Shown here: positions 18,199-29,329 of the stretch, piece after piece | How positions within the stretch are numbered: position 1 is the first letter of the stretch | Layout of the letters: each line of letters begins with the position of its first letter | Origin: Hoeflea sp. IMCC20628 | GTDB lineage: Bacteria > Pseudomonadota > Alphaproteobacteria > Rhizobiales > Rhizobiaceae | NCBI RefSeq assembly: GCF_001011155.1 | Contig: NZ_CP011479.1 | Coordinates: 886,501 to 950,500, forward strand | DNA: 64,000 nucleotides | Reading direction: 5' to 3' | The notes under the pieces: generated by a model | Told to the model about the DNA's origin: nothing | Seen by the model: the letters and a program-made list of their open reading frames with translations, nothing else | Database searches by the model: none | Program-made: the position numbers and the translations under genes

Positions 18199-18609
18199 TC
18201 AGGAGTGCAACGAGGCAGCTTTGGCGCAGTGTTGTAGATAGATGGCGATACCGACCCAGACTGCCGAGCGCAAAATCATTGCGCCCACAGTGCGCATCTC
18301 ATAGGCGCCGCCTGCAAAGATATGCCAGCCGAACAGTGCAAAGACCGCGACAATGGCAACCGCCAAACCGGCAGAAAGCCTGCGGGCCCAGTCCTTGTGC
18401 CGCGCGATCCCGAGTGCGGCCCCGACATAGGCAAACCCGGACAGGAAATTGAACCACAGGACGAAGGGCACGACCTTGCCGGCGGCGGCTTGCGCCTCGG
18501 GGCCGCCGAAAAGCACCCGTCCACCCGACACGATGGTCAGAACTCCGAATATCAGAGCAAAGCCGGCCACAAGACGAGGCCTCGTCGCACCCTGCTTTTC
18601 ATCTGCCAT
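18199..18609 (-). CDS. Small four-helix membrane protein, unknown function
   Basis: From ATG 18609 (GGAG ribosome site 7 nt upstream) the product has 136 residues with four predicted membrane helices: about VAGFALIFGVLTIVSGG, FVLWFNFLSGFAYVGAALG, LAVAIVAVFALFGWHIF and AMILRSAVWVGIAIYLQ. No known functional motif is seen. It is convergent with the cytochrome gene and divergent from mraZ. Confidence 0.75.
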   Translation of the reverse strand: MADEKQGATRPRLVAGFALIFGVLTIVSGGRVLFGGPEAQAAAGKVVPFVLWFNFLSGFAYVGAALGIARHKDWARRLSAGLAVAIVAVFALFGWHIFAGGAYEMRTVGAMILRSAVWVGIAIYLQHCAKAASLHS

Positions 18610-19075
18610 ATCCGGTCTCCTTCGGTCCAACCCGGCTACCTTGCGATGAACGGTATTCGAATCCCAGCGAGGAAACGTTCATGCACTGCCTGCCGCGTTA
18701 GCGGCAGCATGCCATGTATGCGCGCGCGTTGCGATTGATTGGGTTGTGGCGGGAACGGGGCAAATCGCCTCACCAGAGCCCGGTTCAGGCATCTTCATGC
18801 CTAACACTTCGTTAATCTTGACAGGATATTAATGGGGCAAAGTCGTGGTTGAGATGGGAGTGGTTCCCATTGACGCCCATGGTGGCCCATGTTATCCCAA
18901 ACGCCAAAGATCAGCAGGCGGGTATCCGCCGTTTCCTCCCTCATCGGACTGTGGTTCCAGCCAGGAACCGCGCAGGTGGTTTTCGCCGCCAAGAGTCCTG
19001 CCTGTGCGGAAGAGCGGTGGCAAAGCGGGGGATCAATGACGTGGGGCCAGAAGGCGGAAGCGGCGGTACAGAGTC
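18610..19075. other. Leader region upstream of mraZ
   Basis: This non-coding stretch separates the small membrane protein gene from mraZ. It holds a perfect hairpin CTGCCGC-GTTA-GCGGCAG (18690-18707), a second small one AGGCAT-CTTC-ATGCCT (18787-18802), a TTGACA -35 candidate at 18818-18823 without a clear -10, and the phased CCCA boxes described separately. About 175 nt of leader lie between the boxes and mraZ. Confidence 0.6.
18866..18899. promoter_or_regulatory. Four phased MraZ-type boxes
   Basis: CCCA occurs at 18866, 18876, 18886 and 18896, exactly every 10 bp; on the minus strand this reads (TGGG-N6)x4. In E. coli and Mycoplasma, MraZ binds direct TGGG repeats spaced about one helical turn apart upstream of its own gene. 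Position upstream of mraZ, repeat number and spacing fit autoregulation of the cluster. Confidence 0.75.
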
Positions 19076-19504
19076 ATGAACCGGTTCCTGTCGAACGCGA
19101 CAAACAGGATCGACGCGAAGGGACGGGTTTCCGTGCCCTCGATGTTTCGTGCCGTGCTGGCGCGGGCGGCGGTCGAAGAGCTTTACGCCTGGCAGGATTT
19201 CGTGTTTCCGGCGGTCTCGATGGCCGGACCGGAGGTGCTGGATCGCTTCGAGCGGATGATGGGATCGCAGGATCCGTTTTCGGCCGAGGCCAACGAGATG
19301 TCGCTGCTTATTCATGGCGGTGGCGTGTTCATGAAGCTCGACGGCGAGGGTCGGCTTTTGGTGACGGATTTCATCCGCGATTTCACGGGCATCACCGACA
19401 GGGTGACGTTCGCGGGGCGGGGGGACCATTTTCAACTCTGGGAGCCGGCTGCATTCGAGGACATGCAGTCTCGCGCCCGGAAAGAACGAACGGCCAGGAC
19501 CTGA
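19076..19504 (+). CDS. mraZ: Transcriptional regulator MraZ
   Basis: The 142-residue protein contains two AbrB-like SpoVT/MraZ domains, beginning with [21 protein letters not shown] (the DxxGR motif) and repeated at [18 protein letters not shown]. MraZ forms ring-shaped oligomers and represses its own operon by binding TGGG repeats, four of which lie upstream. It is the first gene of the dcw cluster and is 26 nt ahead of rsmH. Confidence 0.95.
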   Translation: MNRFLSNATNRIDAKGRVSVPSMFRAVLARAAVEELYAWQDFVFPAVSMAGPEVLDRFERMMGSQDPFSAEANEMSLLIHGGGVFMKLDGEGRLLVTDFIRDFTGITDRVTFAGRGDHFQLWEPAAFEDMQSRARKERTART

Positions 19505-19530
19505 CCGTTCACAACGGATGGAGACGCGGA

Positions 19531-20556
19531 ATGACGGTGGACAAGGGCGACGGTGACACTGACGCCCATGGCGGACCAGCCCGCCATATTCCGGTTCTTC
19601 TTCCTGAGGTGCTGGCAGCTCTTGCGCCCGCACCCGGCGAGACCATTGTCGATGGCACCTTCGGGGCAGGCGGTTACACGGCAGCCATTCTCGAGACCGG
19701 CGCGGACGTCATCGCCTTCGATCGCGATCCCGACGCGATTGCTGCCGGTGCGGCGATGGTCGAGGCATCAGGCGGCAGGCTCAAACTCATTCATGACCGG
19801 TTTTCCGAGCTGCTCGAGCATGTCGAGGAGGCCAGCCTTGATGGCGTGGTACTCGATATTGGCGTGTCCTCGATGCAGATCGACGAAGCCGAACGTGGTT
19901 TTTCGTTCATGCGCGACGGACCGCTCGACATGCGCATGGGACAATCCGGCGTCAGCGCCGCCGATGTGGTCAACCGCGCCAAGGCGACGGACATGACCCG
20001 GATTTTCGGAATCCTCGGCGAAGAGCGCCATGCCGGACGCATTGCCCGCGCCATTGAAACCGAACGGCAGAAAGCCCGGTTCGAAACCACGCGGCAACTG
20101 GCGGGACTGATCGAGAAAGTTTCGCCGCGGCGGCCGCAGGACAAGATCCATCCCGCGACCCGGGTGTTCCAGGCACTGCGCACCTATGTCAATGACGAGC
20201 TTGGGGAACTGGCGCGCACCCTGTTTGCCGCCGAGCGAGCGCTCAAGCCCGGTGGCCGGCTGGTGGTGGTGTCTTTTCATTCGCTGGAAGACCGCATCGT
20301 CAAACGCTTTTTCCAGGACCGCGCCGGCAAGGCTTCGGGCTCGCGGCATCTGCCGATGGTGGCCGAAAAGGTCTCCACCTTCACGCTGATCGGCAAGCAG
20401 CCGGTGAAAGCCACCGACGCCGAGTGCGAGATCAATCCGCGTTCCCGGTCCGGCAAGCTGCGGGCAGGCCTGCGTACGGCTGCTCCGGCGGAAAAAACCA
20501 GCACCGACATCCTTCCCGTTCCCAACCTTGCCGCGCTCGCGGCACATGGAGGCTGA
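19531..20556 (+). CDS. rsmH: 16S rRNA (cytosine-1402-N4)-methyltransferase
   Basis: The 341-residue SAM-dependent enzyme methylates N4 of C1402 in the 16S rRNA P site. The start at ATG 19531 has GGAG 7 nt upstream. It opens [13 protein letters not shown], with the SAM loop [14 protein letters not shown], the motif [11 protein letters not shown], and the late motif [16 protein letters not shown], all specific to RsmH/MraW. The same frame stays open far upstream across mraZ, but this is not coding. Confidence 0.96.
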   Translation: MTVDKGDGDTDAHGGPARHIPVLLPEVLAALAPAPGETIVDGTFGAGGYTAAILETGADVIAFDRDPDAIAAGAAMVEASGGRLKLIHDRFSELLEHVEEASLDGVVLDIGVSSMQIDEAERGFSFMRDGPLDMRMGQSGVSAADVVNRAKATDMTRIFGILGEERHAGRIARAIETERQKARFETTRQLAGLIEKVSPRRPQDKIHPATRVFQALRTYVNDELGELARTLFAAERALKPGGRLVVVSFHSLEDRIVKRFFQDRAGKASGSRHLPMVAEKVSTFTLIGKQPVKATDAECEINPRSRSGKLRAGLRTAAPAEKTSTDILPVPNLAALAAHGG

Positions 20557-20559
20557 GCC

Positions 20560-20916
20560 ATGTTGCGAACTCTCGACCTGGTGTTGGTTGGTGCGATGAT
20601 AGCCGCCGCGACGGTCACCTATCAGATCAAGCACGCAGCCGAAGAGAAGCTGTCTGTCGTGCGCGAACTTCAGGCTGAAATCAGGCTGCAGGAAGAAACC
20701 CTCGACCTTCTGGAGGCTGACTGGAGTCTGCTCAACCAGCCCTCCCGGCTGCAGCGGCTCTCGACAGCATTTGAAGCGGATCTCGGTTTGAAGCCAATTG
20801 AACCAACGCAAATGGCTCAGCCGGAAGAATTGGCGGCCAAGGCCAGCGACTTCGAGCCGGTAGTGGCTGAAGGCGAGACCGACGCGGCTCTGACAACGGG
20901 ATCGGTAAAACCATGA
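20560..20916 (+). CDS. ftsL: Cell division protein FtsL
   Basis: The 118-residue bitopic protein has a membrane helix at residues ~3-22 (TLDLVLVGAMIAAATVTYQI) and a periplasmic coiled coil (about 28-65, AEEKLSVVRELQAEIRLQEETLDLLEADW). It bridges FtsQ/DivIC to FtsWI in the divisome. Sequence conservation in FtsL is low, so identity rests on shape and on its place between rsmH and ftsI. It overlaps ftsI by 4 bp. Confidence 0.92.
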   Translation: MLRTLDLVLVGAMIAAATVTYQIKHAAEEKLSVVRELQAEIRLQEETLDLLEADWSLLNQPSRLQRLSTAFEADLGLKPIEPTQMAQPEELAAKASDFEPVVAEGETDAALTTGSVKP

Positions 20917-22649
20917 GAACCCTGGGACACTTCATTTCCGGCGGCGGGACAAGCCACAATCCGACCGAGGGCAGCAACCGGTCACAGCTTGAGTTTGAAG
21001 GCGTGCGCAAGGCGCAGGGCGCTCAGGCCAGAAACCGCATCATCATCGCCATTGCCTGTTTCGGTTTGATTTATTCCATCATCGGCGGCCGGCTGGTGCA
21101 ATACGGGTTGCGTTCGCCGGAAACCGTGTCGTCGATCCGGCGCGCCGACCAGTTGCTGATCTCGCGCCCGGACCTTGTCGATCGCAATGGCGAGGTGCTG
21201 GCCACCGACATTCGCACCGTGTCGCTGTTTGCCGAACCCAACAAGATCGTCGATGCCGATGAAGCCGTCGAGTTGCTGGCTACCGTTTTGCCCGATCTCG
21301 ACATGCCCGGCATACATCGCAAGCTGTCGTCAAACTCCAGGTTCCAATGGCTGCGTCGGCAACTCACGCCCAAGCAGCAAAGCCAGATCCTGTCGCTGGG
21401 TATTCCCGGCATTGGCTTCAGGCCCGAAACCAGGCGGTTTTATCCGGGCGGTCCGACCGCCTCGCATATTGTCGGTCACGTCAATATCGACAATCGCGGC
21501 ATCGCCGGCATGGAGAAATATGTCGATGGGCAGGGGCTCGGCGATCTCGCCGCCGCCGGCATGACGGTCAATGAAGATATGAAGCCGGTCAAGCTGTCGC
21601 TCGATCTCCGTGTCCAGCATGTGCTGCGCGACGAGCTTGCCGCTGCGATGGATCGCTACAAGGCGATTGCCGCGGCCGGTGTCGTGCTCAATGTCCACAC
21701 CGGTGAAGTGGTCGGCATGTCGTCGCTGCCTGATTACGATCCCAACAATCCTGTCGAAGCGCTGCAAAAGGACCGGCTCAACCGGATGTCGGCGGGAACC
21801 TATGAAATGGGCTCCACTTTCAAGGCTTTCACCACGGCAATGGCGCTTGATTCGGGCAAGGTGAAAATCACTGATTCATTTGACGCGCGCGGATCGATCC
21901 GCATCGGCGGCTTTACCATCAGGGACTTCCACGGCAAGAACCGGGTGCTCACCGTGCCGGAGATCTTTATCTATTCTTCCAATATCGGCACCGCCCGCAT
22001 GGCCGACCTCGTCGGCATCGATGGACATCAGGAGTTCTTGACCCGTATGGGGCTGTTGACGCGGATGCAGACCGAGCTGCCGGAAGTGGCAACGCCGCAC
22101 CAGCCCGATGTCTGGAAAAAGATCAATTCGATCACCATTTCCTTTGGCCATGGCGTATCGACAACGCCGTTGCAGACTGCAGTTGCCGCAGCGGCGCTGA
22201 TGAATGGCGGCAAGCTGATCGAACCAACCTTTCTGCCGCGAACTGTTGCGGAAGCCGACAAAGTTGCTGTCAATGTGATCGCGCCATCGACCAGTGAGAG
22301 CATGCGCTACCTGATGGAGCTCAATGTCGCCAAGGGCTCCGGACGACGCGCAGAGGTTGACGGTTTTCATGTCGGCGGCAAGACCGGCACAGCGGAAAAA
22401 GTGGTCAATGGCCGCTATTCCTCAGCCGTGCGTTTCAATGCCTTCCTCTCGGCATTCCCGATCGACGACCCTCAATATGTGGTGCTGGTGGTGGTTGATG
22501 AACCCAAACCCGAGGAAGGCCAACATTACGCAACTGCTGGCATGAATGCGGCGCCCATGGTGAGCGCCATCATTCGGCGCTCTGCAGGCTTCCTCGGCGT
22601 CAAGCCGCAATTCGGAAACGGTACGCAGGAACTGTCTTTGTCATACTGA
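20913..22649 (+). CDS. ftsI: Peptidoglycan transpeptidase FtsI (PBP3)
   Basis: The 578-residue class B penicillin-binding protein crosslinks septal peptidoglycan with FtsW. An N-terminal membrane helix (~residues 43-62) is followed by the dimerisation domain ([16 protein letters not shown]) and the transpeptidase domain: catalytic Ser301 in STFK, SSN at 355-357, and KTG at 490-492. All three motifs are intact. The start ATG overlaps the ftsL stop. Confidence 0.96.
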   Translation: MRTLGHFISGGGTSHNPTEGSNRSQLEFEGVRKAQGAQARNRIIIAIACFGLIYSIIGGRLVQYGLRSPETVSSIRRADQLLISRPDLVDRNGEVLATDIRTVSLFAEPNKIVDADEAVELLATVLPDLDMPGIHRKLSSNSRFQWLRRQLTPKQQSQILSLGIPGIGFRPETRRFYPGGPTASHIVGHVNIDNRGIAGMEKYVDGQGLGDLAAAGMTVNEDMKPVKLSLDLRVQHVLRDELAAAMDRYKAIAAAGVVLNVHTGEVVGMSSLPDYDPNNPVEALQKDRLNRMSAGTYEMGSTFKAFTTAMALDSGKVKITDSFDARGSIRIGGFTIRDFHGKNRVLTVPEIFIYSSNIGTARMADLVGIDGHQEFLTRMGLLTRMQTELPEVATPHQPDVWKKINSITISFGHGVSTTPLQTAVAAAALMNGGKLIEPTFLPRTVAEADKVAVNVIAPSTSESMRYLMELNVAKGSGRRAEVDGFHVGGKTGTAEKVVNGRYSSAVRFNAFLSAFPIDDPQYVVLVVVDEPKPEEGQHYATAGMNAAPMVSAIIRRSAGFLGVKPQFGNGTQELSLSY

Positions 22650-22728
22650 AAACACATGTGGCGGCCAGGGCATCGTCAGCTACAATCGAAACGCAACCCG
22701 CCGCGCCAACGAAAGACCAGTGCATTCC

Positions 22729-24198
22729 ATGAAACTGTCCGCCTTGATTTCCGCCCTGCCGCCAGAAACCTTTACCACCGGGCAGGCGGCCGTGCCTGAT
22801 CTGTCCGTGACCGGGCTGACAGCCGACAGCCGGGCGGTTGAACCGGGAAATGTGTTTTTTGCCCTGGCGGGTGTGAAGACCGATGGCGCAAAATATGCCC
22901 TGCAGGCCATCACCAGTGGCGCCGTGGCAATTGTTGCAGCACCTGATGCCGAGCTTTCAGACATAGCTATTCCTGTGCTGCGGGCGACAGATCCGCGGCT
23001 GGCGCTGGCGCGGATGGCGGCGGCGTTGTTCGGACCGCAGCCGCGCGTGATTGCGGCAGTTACTGGTACGGCTGGCAAAACCTCGGTCGCCTCCTTCCTA
23101 CGCCAGATATGGGCCCATGCAGGTGAACAGGCGGCCATGATCGGAACCACCGGAGTTGTAGCGCCCGGGCGGATTGATTATGCCACCCTGACCACGCCCG
23201 ATCCTGTGGCACTGCACCGGCTTCTCGCCGACCTCGCCAGCGAAGGCGTCACCCATGCGGCGATGGAAGCATCGAGCCATGGTCTCGACCAGCGCCGGCT
23301 TGATGGTGTGGCGCTCGGCGTTGCGGGATTTACCAATCTGGGTCGCGATCATCTCGACTATCATCCGAGCATGGACGACTATTTTGCCGCCAAGATGCGG
23401 CTGTTCGATACGCTTCTGCCCAAGGGCGCGCCGGCGGTGATCTTTGCCGATGATGCCTGGTCGGAACGCGCCGTCGAAGCCGCCGAACGCGCAGGCTCCA
23501 GGGTGCTCACCGTTGGCCGCAAGGGCGGTTTTTTGAGCCTCAAGCGGGTCGAGCATCTGCGCCACAAGCAAATTGCCGAAGTTCACTATGACGGCCGCAT
23601 CTTCGAGGTGCATCTGCCGCTGGCCGGTGATTTCCAGATCTCCAACGCGTTGGTCGCCGCCGGCATGGCAATCGCCACCGGTACATCCGCCGATCAGGTG
23701 ATGGCGGCACTCGAACATCTGACCGGTGCGTCCGGACGGCTCGAGTTGATCGGTTCGACGGCTGAAGGTGCGCCTGCCTATGTGGATTATGCCCACAAGC
23801 CTGAAGCGCTCGAAAATGTGCTTGAAGCGGTACGCCCTTTTACGACCGGCAAGATTATCGTGGTGTTTGGCTGCGGTGGTGACCGGGATCGCGGCAAGCG
23901 TCCGATCATGGGTGAAATAGCCAATCGTCTGGCTGATGTGGCGATCGTCACCGATGACAATCCGCGTTCCGAGAACCCGGCGGCCATCCGCGCCGAGATC
24001 ATGCAGGCCGCCACTGGGGCGACAGAAATCGGTGACCGGGCAGAGGCAATCAGGCAGGCGGTCGTCCAACTGAAGGCCGGCGATACGCTGATTGTTGCAG
24101 GCAAGGGACATGAGCAAGGACAGACCGTGGGCGACAAGGTCCTGCCGTTTTCCGATCACGCCGAAATTCGCAAGGCGCTGGAGGGTCTCAAGGCATGA
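22729..24198 (+). CDS. murE: UDP-MurNAc-L-Ala-D-Glu:meso-DAP ligase MurE
   Basis: The 489-residue cytoplasmic ligase adds meso-diaminopimelate to the peptide stem. TGTAGKT at 112-118 is the ATP loop. DNPR at 410-413 is the signature of the meso-DAP-specific rather than Lys-specific enzyme. ATG 22729 is chosen; a GTG three codons upstream (22720) is close to GAAAG and cannot be excluded. The stop overlaps murF by 4 bp. Confidence 0.96.
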   Translation: MKLSALISALPPETFTTGQAAVPDLSVTGLTADSRAVEPGNVFFALAGVKTDGAKYALQAITSGAVAIVAAPDAELSDIAIPVLRATDPRLALARMAAALFGPQPRVIAAVTGTAGKTSVASFLRQIWAHAGEQAAMIGTTGVVAPGRIDYATLTTPDPVALHRLLADLASEGVTHAAMEASSHGLDQRRLDGVALGVAGFTNLGRDHLDYHPSMDDYFAAKMRLFDTLLPKGAPAVIFADDAWSERAVEAAERAGSRVLTVGRKGGFLSLKRVEHLRHKQIAEVHYDGRIFEVHLPLAGDFQISNALVAAGMAIATGTSADQVMAALEHLTGASGRLELIGSTAEGAPAYVDYAHKPEALENVLEAVRPFTTGKIIVVFGCGGDRDRGKRPIMGEIANRLADVAIVTDDNPRSENPAAIRAEIMQAATGATEIGDRAEAIRQAVVQLKAGDTLIVAGKGHEQGQTVGDKVLPFSDHAEIRKALEGLKA

Positions 24199-25628
24199 GC
24201 CAATTGTGGACCACACAAGACATGGTCGATGCCATGACCGGACGCCCGGTCGGGGCGCTTCCCGAAGGCGTTGACGGCATCTCGATTGACAGCCGTACGG
24301 CAGGGGCCGGCGATGCGTTCTTCGCCATCAAGGGCGACCGGTTTGACGGTCATGATTTTGCCAGCGTGGCGGTGGCCAATGGCGCAAGTCTGCTGGTGGT
24401 GTCTGAATCAAAATTGCCGGCACTTGGCCGGGTGACTGCGCCAATGATCGTCGTCAACGATGTTCTGGCCGCCCTTGAGGATCTGGGTCGGGCGTCGCGG
24501 GCGCGGTCAGAGGCCAAGATCATCGCCATCACCGGCTCGGTCGGCAAGACCTCGAGCAAGGAAATGCTGCGCCATGCGCTGGAACCGAGCGGTGAGGTCC
24601 ATGCTTCCGCCGCGTCGTTCAACAATCACTGGGGCGTTCCGCTGACGCTGGCCCGAATGCCCATGACTGCCAAGTTCGGCGTGTTCGAGATCGGCATGAA
24701 CCATCCGGGAGAGATCCGTCCGCTGGCGGACATGGTACGGCCGCAGGTTGCCATCATCACCACAATTGCTGCGGCCCATATGGGCAATTTCAAGAACCTG
24801 ACCGAGATTGCAGCGGCGAAGGCAGAGATCATGGAAGGGCTGGGCAAGCAGGGGCACTTGCTTCTCAACCGTGACAACGAGAAATATGGTTGGCTCAGAA
24901 AACGTGCCGGTGAATACGGCGTTGGCCATGTCCATTCCTTCGGCGAAAACCCGAAGGCCGACTATCGCTTGCTCAATTGCAAGCTGCTGGCAGATTGTTC
25001 GACCATTACGGCCCGCATCGGTAGTGAAGATGTTGTCGTCAAGATCGGCGCGCCGGGCCGTCACCTGGTTCAGAACGCGCTCGCGGTTCTGGGCGCGGCG
25101 CAGCTTGTTGGCGCGGATCTGGCGAAAGCTATTCATGCACTGGCGGCGATATCGGCTGAAAAGGGCCGCGGCGCCCGCCACACGCTCAAAATTGATGGCG
25201 GCAGCTTCGTGCTGATCGACGAAAGTTACAATGCCAACCCGGCTTCGATGCGCGCCGCACTGGAATTGCTGCGCGACACGCCGGTACGGCTACGAGGGCG
25301 GCGCATTGCAGTGCTGGGCGACATGCTGGAAATGGGACGTTTCGGCGAACGAGTCCACCGTGATCTGGCGGCGCCACTGCGCAGCGCCAATGTCGATATG
25401 GTGTGCCTTGCGGGGACGGAAATGCCGGCGCTGCGCGACGAACTCGGAACAGATGTCGAGACGATCTACCGCGAAGATGCGAGCGGGCTGACAGAGCATC
25501 TCAAGTCCGTGCTTCGTGACGGCGATGTGGTGATGGTCAAGTCTTCGCTCGGTCTCGGCTTCGGACGCATCGTCAAGGCGTTGCTTGACAAGTATACGGC
25601 GCTGTCTGACAGCAGCACACAAGATTAA
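24195..25628 (+). CDS. murF: UDP-MurNAc-tripeptide:D-Ala-D-Ala ligase MurF
   Basis: The 477-residue ligase adds the D-Ala-D-Ala dipeptide, completing the UDP-MurNAc-pentapeptide. The ATP loop [12 protein letters not shown] lies near residue 115, followed by the Mur ligase motifs [20 protein letters not shown] and [11 protein letters not shown]. It overlaps murE and is followed after 21 nt by mraY. Confidence 0.96.
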   Translation: MSQLWTTQDMVDAMTGRPVGALPEGVDGISIDSRTAGAGDAFFAIKGDRFDGHDFASVAVANGASLLVVSESKLPALGRVTAPMIVVNDVLAALEDLGRASRARSEAKIIAITGSVGKTSSKEMLRHALEPSGEVHASAASFNNHWGVPLTLARMPMTAKFGVFEIGMNHPGEIRPLADMVRPQVAIITTIAAAHMGNFKNLTEIAAAKAEIMEGLGKQGHLLLNRDNEKYGWLRKRAGEYGVGHVHSFGENPKADYRLLNCKLLADCSTITARIGSEDVVVKIGAPGRHLVQNALAVLGAAQLVGADLAKAIHALAAISAEKGRGARHTLKIDGGSFVLIDESYNANPASMRAALELLRDTPVRLRGRRIAVLGDMLEMGRFGERVHRDLAAPLRSANVDMVCLAGTEMPALRDELGTDVETIYREDASGLTEHLKSVLRDGDVVMVKSSLGLGFGRIVKALLDKYTALSDSSTQD

Positions 25629-25649
25629 GCGGCGCGGGGGCCGAAGCAC

Positions 25650-26753
25650 ATGCTTATTTGGTTGGTGGATCTGGCGGACGAGGTCCAGTTTTTCAATCTT
25701 TTCAGATACATCACCTTCAGAACCGGGGCTTCGATGTTTACCGCGGCGCTGATCGTGTTTCTGTTTGGACCTCGAATCATTGCCTCATTGAAGGTGCGGC
25801 AAGGCCGCGGACAGCCAATCCGGGCCGATGGGCCACAAACCCATTTTCTCAAGGCCGGCACACCGACCATGGGCGGATTGATGATCCTGGCCGGCATTGT
25901 CGGCTCCTCGCTTTTGTGGGCCGATCTGTCGAGTGTCTATGTGGTGACCACCCTGCTGGTCACACTGGGCTTTGGCGCCATCGGGTTTTACGACGACTAT
26001 CTCAAGGTTACAAAGCAGAGCGACAAGGGATTTTCCGGCAAGGCGCGGTTGGGGCTAGAATTTATCATCGCCGGTCTGGCGGTGTTTTTCATCATGCGGG
26101 CATCGATGGCCGCGTCCACCGTTAATGGAACCGCTTTCGGCACATCGATTGCGTTTCCGTTTTTCAAGGATTTTCTGCTTGATCTGGGTTGGTTCTTTGT
26201 AGCCTTCGGGGCGTTCGTCATCGTCTCTGCCGGTAATGCCGTCAATCTCACCGACGGGCTCGATGGCCTGGCTATCGTGCCGGTGATGATTGCGGCCGCT
26301 TCGTTCGGCGCGATCGCCTATCTTGCGGGTAACGCGGTGTTTGCCAATTATTTGCAGATCCATTTTGTGCCCGGCACCGGCGAATTGGCGGTGATCCTCG
26401 GTGCGGTGATCGGCGCTGGTTTGGGCTTTCTCTGGTTCAATGCACCGCCAGCTGCGATTTTCATGGGCGACACCGGATCGCTGGCGCTGGGTGGTCTGAT
26501 CGGCACTGTTGCGGTCGCTACAAAGCACGAAGTCGTCATGGCGATCATCGGCGGTCTGTTCGTCATTGAAGCATTGTCGGTGATCATTCAGGTCGGCTGG
26601 TTCAAGCTGACCGGCAAGCGGGTGTTCCTGATGGCCCCGATTCATCACCATTTCGAAAAACTGGGCTGGACTGAAAGCCAGATCGTGGTCCGGTTCTGGA
26701 TCATCTCGGTCGGACTAGCGATGATCGGGCTTGCGACGCTGAAATTGAGGTGA
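25650..26753 (+). CDS. mraY: Phospho-MurNAc-pentapeptide translocase MraY
   Basis: The 367-residue integral membrane enzyme (about ten helices) transfers phospho-MurNAc-pentapeptide to undecaprenyl phosphate, making lipid I. Key motifs are intact: [11 protein letters not shown], the DDYLK Asp pair, [13 protein letters not shown] and the HHHFEKLGW loop with active-site histidines. Confidence 0.97.
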   Translation: MLIWLVDLADEVQFFNLFRYITFRTGASMFTAALIVFLFGPRIIASLKVRQGRGQPIRADGPQTHFLKAGTPTMGGLMILAGIVGSSLLWADLSSVYVVTTLLVTLGFGAIGFYDDYLKVTKQSDKGFSGKARLGLEFIIAGLAVFFIMRASMAASTVNGTAFGTSIAFPFFKDFLLDLGWFFVAFGAFVIVSAGNAVNLTDGLDGLAIVPVMIAAASFGAIAYLAGNAVFANYLQIHFVPGTGELAVILGAVIGAGLGFLWFNAPPAAIFMGDTGSLALGGLIGTVAVATKHEVVMAIIGGLFVIEALSVIIQVGWFKLTGKRVFLMAPIHHHFEKLGWTESQIVVRFWIISVGLAMIGLATLKLR

Positions 26754-26756
26754 TTG

Positions 26757-28178
26757 ATGATTGCGGCATCAACATTCAGCAATCGGCGCGTGGCGCTCTT
26801 CGGGCTCGGAGGCTCGGGGCTTGCGACTGCGAAATCGTTGGCCGCCGGCGGTGCCAGCGTCGTGGCTTGGGATGACAATCCTGCTCAGGTCGAGGCTGCG
26901 CGTTTGGCAGGTATTCCGGTGGCTGATCTTCATGGCGTCGACTGGGCGTCACTGAACACACTTGTTCTGGCCCCTGGGGTGCCGCTGACCGACCCGAAAC
27001 CGCACTGGACGGCGGAACTGGCCAACCGCCATGGTGTCGAGATTATCGGTGATGTCGAGATTTTTGCACGTGAACGCCGGGCGCATGCGCCGGGCAGCCC
27101 TTTTATCGCGATTACCGGCACCAACGGCAAATCCACCACCACGGCGCTGATTGCCCATCTGATCGCCCACAGCGGCCGTGACGCGCAACTGGGCGGCAAT
27201 ATCGGCACGGCAGTTCTGACGCTGGCATCGCCTGCGGCCGGCCGGGTGCATGTCGTCGAGTGTTCGTCCTACCAGATCGATCTGGCGCCTTCACTCGATC
27301 CGAGCGCCGGCCTTCTGCTCAACCTTACCCCGGATCATCTCGACCGGCACGGCTCGATGCAGCATTATGCCGAGGTCAAGACGCGGCTTGTGGCGCAAAG
27401 TGATCTGGCCATCATTGGAGTCGATGACGACTGGTGCCGCGGCATCGCCGAACAACTGGAAAGCCAGGGACGCACTGTCGAGCGGATTTCCAAGGACCAT
27501 CCGCTGGCAAATGGTCTGTTTGCGGAGGGATCGATGATCCGTCAGGCCATCGACGGTCGCACCAGGGATCTGGCTGACCTTGATGGCATCACCACGTTAC
27601 GTGGCGCGCACAATGCGCAGAACGCTGCCGCTGCAATCGCCGCCTGCCGCAGCGTCGGACTGAGCGATGACGAAATCCGCGCAGGTCTGGCGGCATTTCC
27701 CGGCCTCAAGCACCGGATGCAGCCGGTGGCGCGACGCGGTGCGGTGGTGTTCGTCAATGATTCCAAGGCCACCAATGCCGAAGCTGCAGCCCCGGCCTTG
27801 CAGAGTTTCGACCGGATCTACTGGATTGCCGGCGGTCTGCCGAAAGACGGCGGGATTGCCGCTCTGGAGCCCTATTTTCCGCGCATTGCCAAGGCCTACC
27901 TGATCGGCGAGGCGGCAGCGGGTTTTGCCGCAACCATCGGCGCGCATGCAGCCTTTGAAATTTCCGACACGCTCGACAAGGCGGTCGCGGCCGCTGCGTC
28001 GGATGCGGCAGCAGATCCTGCCGGCATGCCGGTTGTGCTGCTGTCACCGGCTTGCGCCAGTTTTGACCAGTACCGCAATTTTGAGGTCCGTGGCGATGCC
28101 TTCGTAAGCCTGGTGTCGGCTCTGGGTGATACCAAGATGCTGATTGATGTCGAAAGCAATGGAGAAAACCATGGTTAG
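26757..28178 (+). CDS. murD: UDP-MurNAc-L-Ala:D-Glu ligase MurD
   Basis: The 473-residue ligase adds D-glutamate to UDP-MurNAc-L-Ala. It has an N-terminal Rossmann-like domain ([18 protein letters not shown]), the ATP loop [12 protein letters not shown], and the later motifs [13 protein letters not shown] and [13 protein letters not shown] 26757 is 3 nt after the mraY stop; a TTG one codon earlier is less likely. It ends 8 nt inside ftsW. Confidence 0.96.
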   Translation: MIAASTFSNRRVALFGLGGSGLATAKSLAAGGASVVAWDDNPAQVEAARLAGIPVADLHGVDWASLNTLVLAPGVPLTDPKPHWTAELANRHGVEIIGDVEIFARERRAHAPGSPFIAITGTNGKSTTTALIAHLIAHSGRDAQLGGNIGTAVLTLASPAAGRVHVVECSSYQIDLAPSLDPSAGLLLNLTPDHLDRHGSMQHYAEVKTRLVAQSDLAIIGVDDDWCRGIAEQLESQGRTVERISKDHPLANGLFAEGSMIRQAIDGRTRDLADLDGITTLRGAHNAQNAAAAIAACRSVGLSDDEIRAGLAAFPGLKHRMQPVARRGAVVFVNDSKATNAEAAAPALQSFDRIYWIAGGLPKDGGIAALEPYFPRIAKAYLIGEAAAGFAATIGAHAAFEISDTLDKAVAAAASDAAADPAGMPVVLLSPACASFDQYRNFEVRGDAFVSLVSALGDTKMLIDVESNGENHG

Positions 28179-29325
28179 TCGAGTCGAACGCGGACTGGTC
28201 GCCGACTGGTTCTGGACCATTGACCGCCTTTTCCTGGCGGTCTTCATCGCGCTGATGGGCATCGGGCTGATGCTGTCCTTTGCCGCCAGCCCAGCCGTGG
28301 CCGAGCGGCTGGGGCTTGACAGTTTTCACTTTGTCACGCGCCACGGCGTGTTTCTGGTCCCGGCGCTGCTGGTGATGATCGGGGTGTCGTTCCTGAGCCC
28401 GCGCCAGGTGCGCCGCGCTGCATTGGCGCTGCTGATCGGATCCATCGCCATGATGGTTCTGGCGTTGTTTTTCGGTATTGAAATCAAGGGCTCACGTCGT
28501 TGGGTTTCGGTTCTGGGTGTTTCGATCCAGCCATCCGAATTCATGAAGCCAGCCTTCGTCATCATGTGCGCCTGGTTGTTTTCTGAACGCTCGCGGCATC
28601 CCGAAATTCCCGGCAATCTGTTCGCCATCATCCTTTTCGGCATTGTTGCGGCATTGCTGGTGGCTCAACCCGATCTCGGGCAGACAATGCTCACCGCCGC
28701 CGTCTGGGGCGGCATGTTCTTCATGGCCGGCATGTCATGGTTCTGGATCATGCTGCTGGCCGGATTGGCTATGGGTGGTTTCGTCTCTGCCTATTTCATG
28801 TTTCCGCATGTCGCTGAACGCATCAACGGTTTCCTGTTTGGCGAGGGCGACAGTTTTCAGGTCGATACGGCGCGCGAGGCGATCATCCGCGGCGACTGGC
28901 TGGGTCAGGGACCGGGCGAGGGCACGATCAAGCGCATCCTGCCCGACAGTCATACGGACTTTGTGTTTTCCGTAGCGGCAGAAGAATTCGGTATCATCTT
29001 CTGCATGATCCTGGTGGCGTTGTTCGGCTTCGTTGTCATTCGCGGGCTGATGCGCGCCGGTCGCGAGCAGGATGATTTCACCCGTCTGGCAGTCGCCGGC
29101 CTGTCGCTGCTGATCGGTTTCCAGTCGTTCATCAATATCGGCGTCAATCTCGAATTGCTGCCGGCCAAGGGCATGACCCTGCCGCTGATTTCCTACGGCG
29201 GATCGTCGATGATTGCCGTCTCGATCACCGCTGGTTTCATGTTGGCGCTGACCCGGCGCAGGCCGGAAAGCCGGGCGCAACCGCGCACGATCTACCGGCC
29301 GGCTGCAGCTGTGGCGGCGGAATAG
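28171..29325 (+). CDS. ftsW: Lipid II polymerase FtsW (SEDS family)
   Basis: From ATG 28171, with GGAGA 6 nt upstream, the product is 384 residues with about ten membrane helices. It is the septal SEDS glycosyltransferase that works with FtsI. Typical segments are [47 protein letters not shown] (with the catalytic-region Asp) and [21 protein letters not shown]. It overlaps murD by 8 bp. Confidence 0.95.
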   Translation: MVSRVERGLVADWFWTIDRLFLAVFIALMGIGLMLSFAASPAVAERLGLDSFHFVTRHGVFLVPALLVMIGVSFLSPRQVRRAALALLIGSIAMMVLALFFGIEIKGSRRWVSVLGVSIQPSEFMKPAFVIMCAWLFSERSRHPEIPGNLFAIILFGIVAALLVAQPDLGQTMLTAAVWGGMFFMAGMSWFWIMLLAGLAMGGFVSAYFMFPHVAERINGFLFGEGDSFQVDTAREAIIRGDWLGQGPGEGTIKRILPDSHTDFVFSVAAEEFGIIFCMILVALFGFVVIRGLMRAGREQDDFTRLAVAGLSLLIGFQSFINIGVNLELLPAKGMTLPLISYGGSSMIAVSITAGFMLALTRRRPESRAQPRTIYRPAAAVAAE

Positions 29326-29329
29326 ACTG

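Noticed and set aside
18803-18846. CtrA-type TTAA-N7-TTAA site upstream of mraZ
   Set aside because: TTAA at about 18811 and TTAA at about 18829 are too far apart for the consensus spacing; no good CtrA box was found here or before ftsQ.
18889-19530. Upstream extension of the rsmH frame across mraZ
   Set aside because: mraZ is a clear gene in another frame, and RsmH homologues start at about 19531.
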